Positions 37,926 to 45,860 of a stretch of 64,000 bases of DNA are shown one piece after another (positions within the stretch are counted from its first letter, which is position 1; each line of letters starts with the position of its first letter). The position numbers and the translations under genes are program-made. The stretch covers positions 1 to 64,000 of the forward strand of contig DAQK01000027.1 of assembly GCA_002502855.1 (NCBI GenBank), written 5' to 3'. This DNA comes from Methanobacterium sp. UBA279 (GTDB lineage: Archaea; Methanobacteriota; Methanobacteria; Methanobacteriales; Methanobacteriaceae). Below the pieces are notes generated by a model. That model was not told where the DNA came from, did not search any database, and was given only the letters and a program-made list of their open reading frames with translations.

Positions 37926-39611
37926 TTGTTAGACATAGATAATAATTTTTTGTATAGATATAACCTATTTTATCCAGAAATGTATATTAGATTTATAATT
38001 CGATTACAATCTAAAGGTGATACTTTGGATTTATCTAAAATTAAGTTAATAATGAAAAATAACTCAATTATTAATAACAATTGGGAATTAATAGTTGCTC
38101 TAATTATATACACCATATCAGCTTCTATTTTACTAAATTATTACTTATATTTAGGTGCAGACACAATTTCCTATATCAACATCGCAAAAACATATGCCAG
38201 TGGAAATGTCTTTGAAGCAATAAATGGTTACTGGAGTCCACTTTTTTCCTGGTTAATGGTTCCATTCTTCAATTTGAGCTCATCTCAGATACAATATGTT
38301 TTTATAACAAAAATAATATGCATAATAATTGGTTTTTTCACAATAATCAGCATCACCAGGTTATATAACAAATTTGAAATGGATAGAACGATAAAAAGGG
38401 TGTTCCTGTTCACTTTGATCCCGGTTATATTATATTTCAGTTTAACGATTAATACGCCTGATTTACTGGTGGTATTTATTCTCTTTTACTATTTGAGTAT
38501 TATATATGATTCGCAATATTCCACTAGATTGTATTTTGGTATTTTTTGCGGTGTTTTAGGCAGTCTTGCTTATTTAACAAAAAGTTATTTATTTTTCTTT
38601 TTCCTTGCACATTTCATCCTTTTTAATATGATTTATTACTGGAAGAGTAATTCAGATGTTAAAAAAAAAGTTTTAAAGAATTTATTATTGGGATTAACTG
38701 TGTTTTTTTTAATAAGCGGCCTTTGGATAGGTGCAATAAGTGATAAATATGGAAAATTTACCATTTCAACTGCAGGGGAATATAATCAGGGTATAATGGG
38801 TCCAGAATATATGGGTCATCACCCATTGTATGAAGTTGGTTTAATTGAACCCCCTACCAATTACTCAACCAGTATATGGGGTGAACCATCCTTTACAAAA
38901 ATGGAGCATTGGAGTCCATTAGCTTCAATGGACACTATTCTGTATGAATTTAAATTGATCGAAAAGAATATTTTTAAATCATTCCTCCTTATTGAAACCT
39001 TTTTTACAATTTCCATTTTTATCATAATTTCTGCTTTAATTGTTATACTCAAATCAAAAGCAGATAAACTCTCAAAAGAGAGAATATTGTATTTATTAAT
39101 TACTATTTTTATTTATATCGGAGGTTATACTCTAATTTTAGTAGAATGGAGATATTTCTGGTTTATATTTGTTTTGATAATGTTCATTGCCTTTTACATA
39201 GTGAATACTTTATTTGAAAGTAAGTCAATCAATTTTAATATGAGGAATATATTGCTGATTATTTTGATTCTTGCTTTTGTCTTTCAACCTATCTATGAGC
39301 TTTTTCTTTTTATGGATGATGAAGATCCAGATTATGTTCTGAGTAATAATTTGAAAAATCTTGGTATACAGGGTGGAAATTTAGCTTCTAATGAGGAATG
39401 GGTTAGAATGAATGGTATAGCATTTTATTTAAATTCTAAATATTATGGAATCCCAAAAAAGACGAATAATATCACCAATTTAGAAAAAGAATTATATGAT
39501 AATCGTATTGATTATTTCTTCGTCTGGAACGATACTAATTTTATCATACCCGGTTATAGGGAAATAACTGGGGGTAAAATAAAGGATTTAAGGATTTATT
39601 CAAAAATATAA
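37926..39611 (+). CDS. GT39-like membrane glycosyltransferase 3
   Basis: The third member of this family in the window, up to 561 residues. The first hydrophobic segment and acidic loop read ILLNYYLYLGADTISYINIA, then SPLFSWLMVPFF. About eleven further segments follow, with a soluble tail. The start is uncertain: TTG at 37926 gives the longest form, TTG at 38025 follows AGGTGA, and ATG at 38052 begins just before segment one, as in its paralogues. The last two are more likely. Confidence 0.75.
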   Translation: MLDIDNNFLYRYNLFYPEMYIRFIIRLQSKGDTLDLSKIKLIMKNNSIINNNWELIVALIIYTISASILLNYYLYLGADTISYINIAKTYASGNVFEAINGYWSPLFSWLMVPFFNLSSSQIQYVFITKIICIIIGFFTIISITRLYNKFEMDRTIKRVFLFTLIPVILYFSLTINTPDLLVVFILFYYLSIIYDSQYSTRLYFGIFCGVLGSLAYLTKSYLFFFFLAHFILFNMIYYWKSNSDVKKKVLKNLLLGLTVFFLISGLWIGAISDKYGKFTISTAGEYNQGIMGPEYMGHHPLYEVGLIEPPTNYSTSIWGEPSFTKMEHWSPLASMDTILYEFKLIEKNIFKSFLLIETFFTISIFIIISALIVILKSKADKLSKERILYLLITIFIYIGGYTLILVEWRYFWFIFVLIMFIAFYIVNTLFESKSINFNMRNILLIILILAFVFQPIYELFLFMDDEDPDYVLSNNLKNLGIQGGNLASNEEWVRMNGIAFYLNSKYYGIPKKTNNITNLEKELYDNRIDYFFVWNDTNFIIPGYREITGGKIKDLRIYSKI

Positions 39612-39713
39612 GAATAATTCTAGTTTATATTATATACTTTCAACCATAAAGAATAGAAATTATAATATGGAAATTATTAAGTTATTTATTTAAAAAAATA
39701 GGATTGGGAAAGA

Positions 39714-39887
39714 TTATAATTTGCCAATGGTTGAGTCTCTGGCCGTATCTAATACATCAGAAACATTACCCGCCACAGAATTGGATATATCCAGTACATA
39801 AATGCCGACTACGATAACCAGTATCAATAACCCGCCGATTAAGAGGATCATTTCCGCACTGATCTGGGCTTTTTCATCCATCAACAT
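39714..39887 (-). CDS. Short type IV pilin-like protein, class III signal
   Basis: This small gene of 57-58 codons encodes MLMDEKAQISAEMILLIGG, then LLILVIVVGIYVL and a short polar tail ending STIGKL. AQISAE is the class III signal peptide motif: prepilin peptidase EppA-type cleavage would fall before the Gln, and the Glu at +5 is kept. It follows the next pilin gene by 13 bases on the same strand, so they probably share a transcript. Start at 39887 or, two codons later, at 39881. Confidence 0.75.
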   Translation of the reverse strand: MLMDEKAQISAEMILLIGGLLILVIVVGIYVLDISNSVAGNVSDVLDTARDSTIGKL

Positions 39888-39900
39888 ATCTTACCCTTTA

Positions 39901-40086
39901 TTAACCTGTTGGCATTTTGGCTACTGTATTTCTTACTGTTGCTATATCTTCCTTAGAACTGAAGGATTGGCCAGTGAAGTATGTGTAGTAGATGTACAGC
40001 GCAACAATAGCTATGACGATTACTCCTCCGAATAGTAAGATATATTCAGCTGCACCCTGTCCACCTTCGTCTTTTACGATATCCAT
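39901..40086 (-). CDS. Type IV pilin-like protein, class III signal
   Basis: A 61-residue protein: MDIVKDEGGQGAAEYILLFG, a hydrophobic helix (VIVIAIVALYIYYTYF) and a tail with DIATVRNTVAKMPTG. GGQGAAEY fits the class III signal with cleavage before Gln and Glu at +5. The mature pilin would be about 52 residues, among the shortest known forms. GGAGGT lies upstream of the ATG, and a TATA box at 40141-40150 gives a leader of about 30 nt. Confidence 0.85.
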   Translation of the reverse strand: MDIVKDEGGQGAAEYILLFGGVIVIAIVALYIYYTYFTGQSFSSKEDIATVRNTVAKMPTG

Positions 40087-40140
40087 TTTTTTCTACCTCC
40101 AAAAAAATTTTTGTTAAACAAATAATACTAATACCTTTAG

Positions 40141-40150
40141 ATATATAAAT
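40141..40150 (-). promoter_or_regulatory. TATA box for pilin pair
   Basis: On the reverse strand the sequence reads ATTTATATAT, about 55-64 bases before the ATG of the pilin gene at 40086. The archaeal start site would lie near 40118. Confidence 0.55.
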
Positions 40151-40285
40151 CATTCTAATTTTGTACTATATCACCTCAATTTTGGTAACTTAGCGGTTTC
40201 TCGCCACTATTGTATCATCACAAAAAATAAACGTTTATATACTCTTATGTGCAAATTATCACGTAGGAAGTGGTTTGGTGGTCAT

Positions 40286-40882
40286 ATGCCTCGAAATTAT
40301 AAACTGAAAGAAGCAATATTACAGGCCCTAGATGAAAAAGAACTGTCTAGAAAAGATCTTTTAAGATACATCAATAAAAATTCCAAGATGAACATCTCTG
40401 ATAAAACTTTCAACGAATCATTGATGAACCTCCTGAAAGAAGGTAAAATTTGTATGATCGGATATGATTTCGGCATATACCATGATGTTAAACGGATACA
40501 GTCAATAAAACCTGATGGTATAATCTTCAGCCTGGTTAAAACTGACTTTTTTGAAATAGAATCCCTTATAAAGAAACTGGACAGTGGAAATGAGGAAGAA
40601 GTTAAACATGCTTCCTATAAACTTCGAAGAATTTTCAGAAATAAGATCAAGGAAATGGAAGAAGAAGGAACTTTATTAGAAGATACTGATTCTTTATTAA
40701 GGGCAGAAAGTGCTGATTCTCTTTTCAACCGAATAATTTTTTATATAGACTCCCAATCAGAAAAACAAAAAAAGATCTTAACCACAAAACTGGCCTGGAG
40801 TTTGAGCGATGTGGAAAACGAAGACAACTTCCTGGAAGGCATACTCAAATACATCAAAGCCCAGGAAATTGCTGGTTTATAA
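40286..40882 (+). CDS. Winged-helix-like protein, possible pilin regulator
   Basis: The 198 residues start MPRNYKLKEAILQALDEKEL and continue with SRKDLLRYINKNSKMNISDK, then TFNESLMNLLKEGKICMIGY, which reads as a winged helix with a recognition helix and wing. The second half is helical and charged (about 85-198). I do not recognise a named family. ATG 40286 follows GGTGG; an ATG at 40247 overlaps the leader. A TATA-like TTTATATAC stands near 40233. It is divergent from one pilin pair and convergent with the third pilin, so a regulatory link is possible. Confidence 0.7.
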   Translation: MPRNYKLKEAILQALDEKELSRKDLLRYINKNSKMNISDKTFNESLMNLLKEGKICMIGYDFGIYHDVKRIQSIKPDGIIFSLVKTDFFEIESLIKKLDSGNEEEVKHASYKLRRIFRNKIKEMEEEGTLLEDTDSLLRAESADSLFNRIIFYIDSQSEKQKKILTTKLAWSLSDVENEDNFLEGILKYIKAQEIAGL

Positions 40883-40917
40883 AAAAGAAGATTTTATTTT
40901 ATTGTTGTCAGTTTTTA

Positions 40918-41094
40918 TTAACTGCCTACAGTGCTTCTTACTGTTGCTATATCATCACCAACTTTAACTGAGCTGGGAGCAATAAAATAACTATAATATA
41001 TGTATAAAGCAGCTATCGCAATAACAATTATACCCCCAAACAATAAAATATACTCTGCTGCACCCTGCCCACTTTCATCTATTAAAAAGGACAT
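40918..41094 (-). CDS. Type IV pilin-like protein, class III signal
   Basis: A protein of 58 residues, MSFLIDESGQGAAEYILLFG, then IIVIAIAALYIYYSYF and a tail with GDDIATVRSTVGS. It is a close paralogue of the pilin at 39901-40086 (identical GQGAAEYILLFGG). The start at 41094 follows GGAGGT; an upstream TTG (41109) would include that ribosome site and is rejected. Direct repeats at 41129-41161 lie in its leader or promoter. Confidence 0.85.
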   Translation of the reverse strand: MSFLIDESGQGAAEYILLFGGIIVIAIAALYIYYSYFIAPSSVKVGDDIATVRSTVGS

Positions 41095-41128
41095 ATTAAT
41101 TACCTCCAATTATTATTCCTACAATTTT

Positions 41129-41161
41129 TTCCACGCATCAACCATATTATTCCACGCATCA
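41129..41161. promoter_or_regulatory. Direct repeat pair upstream of pilin gene
   Basis: TTCCACGCATCA occurs at 41129-41140 and again at 41150-41161, spaced 21 bases, two helical turns. The pair lies 35-67 bases before the pilin start, near the expected transcription start, and could be a protein-binding site. Confidence 0.5.
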
Positions 41162-41322
41162 TAATACGGTTTATTAATAATCGATTCTTTATGGGTTTTA
41201 TTATTTTAACTTTTCCTTTTAAAAATTCGAATTTTTTTTGAAAAAATAAGAAATAAATCCATTCTTTTTAATGATCACCAATGAAGATAAATAGATGGGC
41301 AAGCTCTAAAGAAAGGAAAACC

Positions 41323-41338
41323 TTTATAAATATATATA
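41323..41338 (+). promoter_or_regulatory. TATA box of the 41.4-45 kb run
   Basis: TTTATAAATATATATA sits 29-44 bases before the first ATG at 41367. A very short leader with GGAGGT follows. Confidence 0.6.
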
Positions 41339-41366
41339 GCCCCATAAGTAATATCATTGGAGGTAA

Positions 41367-42809
41367 ATGATGATCAAATTAATTGTAACAATTTGTGGGG
41401 GATTAATGATCATTGCCGGTTTTTATGCAATGTACTGGGGATTTGTTATACCACCTAACATCTTACTATTCTTTTTAGGCCTGATTTTGGCTGTAGCCGG
41501 GCTATTTTTAGTGATACTGTTCAGTTCTGGAATTGAAATACCAGAAAAAAGAGCCTCTACCACTCCAAGAACCGTACCTAGTCCAACACCTGTTATGAAA
41601 GCCAGGCCAAAACCGGTGAAAGTAGAAAAGGAAAAAAAGGTTTCTACAGAAGCTAAAAAGAAAAAAACCCTGGAAACCATCAAGAAAATAAAACCCCGGC
41701 CCCGGATAAAAAAGCCCAGGAAGGTTGAACATCCTGAAGTGTCCACTAAACCGGCTGAAGCTGAGAAACCTTCAAAACCCATAGGTTCCAGGGAGATTAA
41801 GCCTAAAAGAAAACCCGATATTGGGAAAACATCCACATTACCTCCGAAAGCAGCATTTCAATCATCATCTGAAGTAAAAAAACCGGTTGAAAAACCAGTA
41901 GAAAAGGAATCAGTTAAACTTGATAAAGAGGAGTCAGAAAAATTCAAACCAACCAAACCTGAAGTTGAAAAAGCTGAAACTGTTAAACCAGAACCTGAAC
42001 CAGTTAAACCTAAACCAGTACCACGTATCACCCGGCCGGATAAAAAGAAGGACAAAAAGCCCGATATAATAGCCGAACAAAAAGACAAGCTAGAAGAACC
42101 CGTAACTGAACCAGAAGAGAAACCTGAAGAAAAGGAACGCAAACCAATTATACCAGTTAAAACTGAAGAACCTAAGAGTCCTCCCGTCCTTAGAAGACCC
42201 GACCTGACCAAGTTAAGATCCAACTCATCTAAAACCAGAGAAGAAACCTATGTTAAACAGCGTCTAGAGAGGATGAAGGAAAGCTACATCCAGAACACCC
42301 AGGACATTGGAAGCATCATAGACGAGAGAATGGACTCCTTTAAGGGAACCCTGGGTAAACTAAAGAATGAATCCAAGGAACCGGGTATAATCTGGTCCTT
42401 CGATGCTGATGATGTCCAGAATGCCATGATGGATACCATATCCAAGGCTAATCACCGGATACTAATGATGTACCCCTGGATCAGGAACATAGACGTGGGT
42501 ATACTCAAGAAATTCATGGACACTGAAAGCCGTATAATTGTACAGGAAGCAAGCCTGGACGACGACGCATCAGTGGAACTATTAAAGCTCCTCCAGGATA
42601 AAGAGGTTAAAATCAGGACCATGCCCCATGTGCATACCATCACCGTGGTGGCGGACGACTCCAACGGACTGATAATCTCCACCGACCCCATATACGAAAG
42701 TTACGAGGTAGGAGTAATATATAAAGACCAGAAATCAATAGAAGAAATCGAAAGAATGTTCGAAGATGCCTGGGAAATCTCACAGGATGTTGATCTGGAG
42801 GTAAAATAA
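41367..42809 (+). CDS. Membrane-anchored Pro/Lys/Glu-rich protein
   Basis: The 480 residues have two N-terminal membrane segments (about 3-22 and 30-52), a long low-complexity linker of Pro, Lys and Glu (about 58-300, for example EKPVEKPVEKESVKLDKEE), and a folded C-terminal domain (about 335-480). That domain reads IIWSFDADDVQNAMMDTISK, ILMMYPWIRNIDVGILKKF and VVADDSNGLIISTD, which recalls the PLD-like effector domain of TrmB-type regulators without clear HxK motifs. It presumably exposes this domain to the cytosol on a flexible stalk. The stop overlaps the ATG of the next gene (TAATG). Confidence 0.75.
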   Translation: MMIKLIVTICGGLMIIAGFYAMYWGFVIPPNILLFFLGLILAVAGLFLVILFSSGIEIPEKRASTTPRTVPSPTPVMKARPKPVKVEKEKKVSTEAKKKKTLETIKKIKPRPRIKKPRKVEHPEVSTKPAEAEKPSKPIGSREIKPKRKPDIGKTSTLPPKAAFQSSSEVKKPVEKPVEKESVKLDKEESEKFKPTKPEVEKAETVKPEPEPVKPKPVPRITRPDKKKDKKPDIIAEQKDKLEEPVTEPEEKPEEKERKPIIPVKTEEPKSPPVLRRPDLTKLRSNSSKTREETYVKQRLERMKESYIQNTQDIGSIIDERMDSFKGTLGKLKNESKEPGIIWSFDADDVQNAMMDTISKANHRILMMYPWIRNIDVGILKKFMDTESRIIVQEASLDDDASVELLKLLQDKEVKIRTMPHVHTITVVADDSNGLIISTDPIYESYEVGVIYKDQKSIEEIERMFEDAWEISQDVDLEVK

Positions 42810-43507
42810 TGATCATCAAGTGGCTAGGACACTCCGCATTCCAAATTACGACTAATGAATATTTAAAGATCCTCATAGACCCCTTCATAAGCAACAACCC
42901 GGCGGCCCCGGTAAAAGTTGAAGAACTGCGTGCCGACCTTATTCTGGTAACCCATGGACACCAGGACCACTTCGGTGACACCATGGAAATCGCCGACCGA
43001 ACCGGCGCAGTGATCATCGCCAACCACGAGCATTCCGTCTTTCTATCAAAGCAGGGATTGGAATCTATAGGAATGAACATAGGGGGCAGTGTTAAATTTC
43101 AGGACATAACAGTGACCATGTTAAACTCCACCCATTCCTCGGATATGGACTTCATCGATGAAATAGGACCGGGAGGAAGTTCCTGCGGATTTATCCTGAC
43201 CCTGGAAAATGAGAGAAAGATATATCATTCCGGAGACACCGGACTATTTGGAGACATGAAAACAGTGATAAGAGACGTATACCAACCAGACATAGCATTA
43301 CTACCCATTGGGGATAGATTTACCATGGGACAGGAAGAGGCAGCCATAGCCGCCGACTGGATCAGCCCGGAAATAGTCATACCCATGCACTACAACACCT
43401 TCCCCATAATAAAGCAGAACCCCTTAGAATTCGCTGAAAGGGTTGAAAAGATCAACCCAAACATCAAAGTAGTGGTTCTAAAGCCCGGTGAAGAATACGA
43501 AGAATAA
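42809..43507 (+). CDS. Metallo-beta-lactamase-fold hydrolase, UPF0173 type
   Basis: A metal-dependent hydrolase of 232 residues. MIIKWLGHSAFQITTNEY opens the fold, THGHQDHFGD carries the HxHxDH metal motif, HSGDTGLFGD holds the later Asp, and PMHYNTFPIIKQNP the last His. The UlaG-like group acts on unknown substrates. Its start overlaps the end of the membrane-anchored protein by one base, which indicates coupled translation and perhaps a joint role. Confidence 0.9.
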   Translation: MIIKWLGHSAFQITTNEYLKILIDPFISNNPAAPVKVEELRADLILVTHGHQDHFGDTMEIADRTGAVIIANHEHSVFLSKQGLESIGMNIGGSVKFQDITVTMLNSTHSSDMDFIDEIGPGGSSCGFILTLENERKIYHSGDTGLFGDMKTVIRDVYQPDIALLPIGDRFTMGQEEAAIAADWISPEIVIPMHYNTFPIIKQNPLEFAERVEKINPNIKVVVLKPGEEYEE

Positions 43508-43567
43508 GACCGACTTGACTAAGGAATGACTGACTTGACTAAGGAATGACCGACTTGATTAAGGAAT
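43508..43567 (+). repeat. Three tandem 20-bp repeats
   Basis: Three copies of a 20-bp unit, first copy GACCGACTTGACTAAGGAAT, differ only at positions 4 and 12. Each copy ends in AAGGAAT followed by GA, so each junction makes an ATGA. Two micro-ORFs of seven codons (MTDLTKE, MTDLIKE) run through them with overlapping stop and start. They fill the gap before the GTPase gene. Confidence 0.85.
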
Positions 43568-43584
43568 GATGTAAGTGGTGTAAT

Positions 43585-44220
43585 ATGTCCCGCTTTTTTA
43601 GAAGTAAATTTTTCAAGGATATCCTTAACAAACTCCTGGGGAAGAATAAAGTTCTCAAGATAGGATTCTACGGCCACCCCAACTCTGGAAAAACCACCCT
43701 GGCCAACCGGATGACCACCGACTGGATCGGGAAACCCATCGGAACCGTATCCCCGGTACCCCATGAGACCCGGAGGGTGTACCGGCAGGAACACGTCACA
43801 GTGAAAGACGATGGAGTGGAACTTAATTTTGACATAATCGACACACCAGGAATAGCCACCAAGATAGACTACACCAACTTCCTGGAATACGGCCTTTCAG
43901 AGGCAGAAGCCAAAGAAAGAGCTAAGGAAGCTACCAAAGGGATAATAGAGGCTATCAAGTGGTTAGATGATGTAACCGGAGTGTTACTGGTCATCGATGC
44001 CACCGAGGATCCCCTGACCCAGGCCAACATAACCATCATGGGCAACCTGGAAGCCCGGAAGATACCCTTCATAATCGTGGCCAACAAGATAGACCTGGAA
44101 GACGCCACACCAGGGAAGATAAACTCGGTCTTCCCCCAGCACACGGTAGTTCCTATCTCCGCCCTGAAAGGGGATAACACCAACCTGCTTTACCGGGAAA
44201 TGGTGGATAAATTCAAGTGA
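43585..44220 (+). CDS. Era-like GTPase, ArvA/OapA type
   Basis: A Ras-like GTPase of 211 residues. G1 is GHPNSGKTTLANR, G3 DTPGIAT and G4 NKID (about 168). This protein together with the two following genes forms the conserved archaeal set studied in haloarchaea as ArvABC, in which the GTPase drives extracellular vesicle formation. The identification rests on gene order and motifs. A GTGGTGTAAT ribosome-site region precedes the ATG. The next gene begins 7 bases after the stop. Confidence 0.85.
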   Translation: MSRFFRSKFFKDILNKLLGKNKVLKIGFYGHPNSGKTTLANRMTTDWIGKPIGTVSPVPHETRRVYRQEHVTVKDDGVELNFDIIDTPGIATKIDYTNFLEYGLSEAEAKERAKEATKGIIEAIKWLDDVTGVLLVIDATEDPLTQANITIMGNLEARKIPFIIVANKIDLEDATPGKINSVFPQHTVVPISALKGDNTNLLYREMVDKFK

Positions 44221-44227
44221 TGGATAG

Positions 44228-44656
44228 ATGACAAATTCAAATAAAGAGGTTAAATTAATGACTGATACTAACAGCCCAGACACCGAGACCACAGGCCTTA
44301 AAATGGATTTTCTATCATCTTCAGCCCTGAATTCCCAGACCAGCATGGAGAAGGTTTTCATGATAGTGGACCGGGTTAAAAAAGGTGACCTGGTGGTTAT
44401 AGAGGGCGGTTTAACCCCGGAGGAAGAAGTAGAACTCATCGAAACCACCATGAGGGAGATCGATATAGAAAACTTCATGGGAATCGACATCTACACTCTG
44501 GAGAATGATAAAACCTCATTTTTCGGCTTTTCCCGGAAGAAAACCATAGGTATAACCATAATCGGACCGGCCAATGTGATGAAAGAGGTTAAGAAGAAAT
44601 CTAACTTCCTCTCCATGATAGCCAACCTGGGTGGTAGTGATGCACCGATGCATTAA
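44228..44656 (+). CDS. OapB/ArvB family protein (DUF2073)
   Basis: A 142-residue protein whose conserved part begins about residue 25: LSSSALNSQTSMEKVFMIVD, then DRVKKGDLVVIEGGLTPEEE and DIENFMGIDIYTLEN. KTIGITIIGPANVM is near the end. The start is not certain: ATG at 44228 or an internal ATG at 44258 after AGAGG. It is always found beside the Era-like GTPase and the zinc-ribbon gene, so it is a probable partner in vesicle formation. It overlaps the next gene by 17 bases. Confidence 0.85.
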   Translation: MTNSNKEVKLMTDTNSPDTETTGLKMDFLSSSALNSQTSMEKVFMIVDRVKKGDLVVIEGGLTPEEEVELIETTMREIDIENFMGIDIYTLENDKTSFFGFSRKKTIGITIIGPANVMKEVKKKSNFLSMIANLGGSDAPMH

Positions 44657-44954
44657 ATGCGGCCATGAAGTGGAAGGAAACATAGAAGCCATAATAACTA
44701 ACGGCTGCCCAGAATGCGGTAGTAAATTCTTCACCTACACTTCTAAAAAACCACGGGTAAAAAATTCACAAGAAGATGAGAAGGACGACCCGGTTAATAA
44801 GGACTCTGTAGAGGGGGTTATGGTAAAGGAACAGGGCGTCTACGAGGTTAACCTGTCTTCCCTATTGGAGAATGAATCGGTTATTGTCTCTGATAAAGAG
44901 GGAAGGTATCTGATTGATATTAATTCTCTCTTGAAGAAGAAGCTGGAGAAATAG
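44640..44954 (+). CDS. OapC/ArvC family zinc-ribbon protein
   Basis: The 104 residues begin with a zinc ribbon, MHRCIKCGHEVEG and CPECGSKFFTY (two CxxC pairs), then a charged linker and a C-terminal part NLSSLLENESVIVSDKEGRY. The start is taken as ATG 44640, which overlaps the end of the previous gene; upstream GTG codons at 44631 are alternatives. Third member of the ArvABC-type set. Confidence 0.85.
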   Translation: MHRCIKCGHEVEGNIEAIITNGCPECGSKFFTYTSKKPRVKNSQEDEKDDPVNKDSVEGVMVKEQGVYEVNLSSLLENESVIVSDKEGRYLIDINSLLKKKLEK

Positions 44955-45020
44955 ATTTCAATTCAAGTTTTTTTTTATAATTTTTTGCCATTAGAAAATT
45001 TTTACTTAACCTATTTATAT

Positions 45021-45033
45021 TACTAAATTAGTA
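45021..45033. promoter_or_regulatory. Palindrome upstream of VapBC
   Basis: TACTAAATTAGTA is a perfect 6-bp inverted repeat around one base, just after a TATA-like TATTTATATTA at 45013-45023. It stands about 90 bases before the antitoxin ATG. VapB proteins usually repress their own promoter, so this is a candidate operator. Confidence 0.45.
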
Positions 45034-45120
45034 TGCTAGTACCACAAGTCAATAAAAATGGTAAAAATTTTTAATAGGTAAAGAAAATATACACCTAGAA
45101 CTGACAATTTTTCCTATTAT

Positions 45121-45414
45121 ATGGTAAGTGGTAATATGGTGAATGTAAAAGAGGTCATAAAACAAGTTGATAATCAGGGACGTATCGTTTTACCTAAAAA
45201 ATGGAGAGATAAAAACTTAAAATCACCATCAGTTAAGTTAGAGATCACTGATGATAAAATAGAAATTTTACCTTACGAACCTGAGGACATAACTGATCTG
45301 TTTGGTTCCATCAAGGTCGACATTAAGTCTGACAGAACTGATTGGAAGGAATTGAAAAAAGAACTCTATACAATTGAGGGGAGGCCAAAGATAAAAACAG
45401 GAACAAAAGGGTGA
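45121..45414 (+). CDS. vapB: AbrB-family antitoxin (VapB)
   Basis: The 97 residues open with a swapped-hairpin AbrB/SpoVT domain: VIKQVDNQGRIVLPKKWRDK, then VKLEITDDKIEILPY. The C-terminal part (DITDLFGSIKVDIKSDRTDW) is the usual toxin-wrapping tail. A second ATG (45136, MVNVKE) is an alternative start. The toxin gene follows after 4 bases. Confidence 0.88.
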   Translation: MVSGNMVNVKEVIKQVDNQGRIVLPKKWRDKNLKSPSVKLEITDDKIEILPYEPEDITDLFGSIKVDIKSDRTDWKELKKELYTIEGRPKIKTGTKG

Positions 45415-45418
45415 AATA

Positions 45419-45850
45419 TTGAGAATAATGGATTCCAACGTGATAATACACGCATTGATAGAAGAAGACTATAAAAATATGAGCCCTGATACCCGGGAGA
45501 TAAAGGAAAATTCTAGGAGAATAGTTAGCAGAATTACAAGTGGTGAAGAAGTATATATAACCACCGTTCAAATATCTGAAGCTCTTAACATTCTGGAAAG
45601 ACTAACAGAACCTGCTAGTTCAATTCGGATTTTAAGATTTTTGTTAGAGCACCCCTCCTTTAACATCATTGAAACAACAGTACATGATATGAAGGACGCC
45701 CACAGAATTGTTGAAACATATAGAAACAATAGAATAGGGTTTAACGACGCAGTAACTTATGTAACTATGCAGAAGATCCAATGTGAGGAAATTTATACCT
45801 TTGATAAACATTTTGATATATTTCCAGGCATTCATAGGATAGAAAAGTAA
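45419..45850 (+). CDS. vapC: PIN-domain toxin (VapC)
   Basis: A PIN ribonuclease of 143 residues. The acidic residues are in MDSNVIIHALIEED, TVQISEALNIL (Glu) and NRIGFNDAVTYVT (Asp), with CEEIYTFDKHFD last. The TTG start at 45419 follows GGTGA that overlaps the antitoxin stop; an ATG at 45428 would drop the first strand. It cleaves RNA, commonly tRNA, when the antitoxin is lost. Confidence 0.88.
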   Translation: MRIMDSNVIIHALIEEDYKNMSPDTREIKENSRRIVSRITSGEEVYITTVQISEALNILERLTEPASSIRILRFLLEHPSFNIIETTVHDMKDAHRIVETYRNNRIGFNDAVTYVTMQKIQCEEIYTFDKHFDIFPGIHRIEK

Positions 45851-45860
45851 ACCTATTCAA

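Noticed and set aside
41423..42223. Long reverse-strand frames opposite the Pro/Lys/Glu-rich gene
   Set aside because: They arise from biased codon use of the repetitive linker on the forward strand and resemble no protein.
43508..43567. Tandem 20-bp repeats as a CRISPR array
   Set aside because: The copies are directly adjacent without spacers and there are no cas genes in the window.
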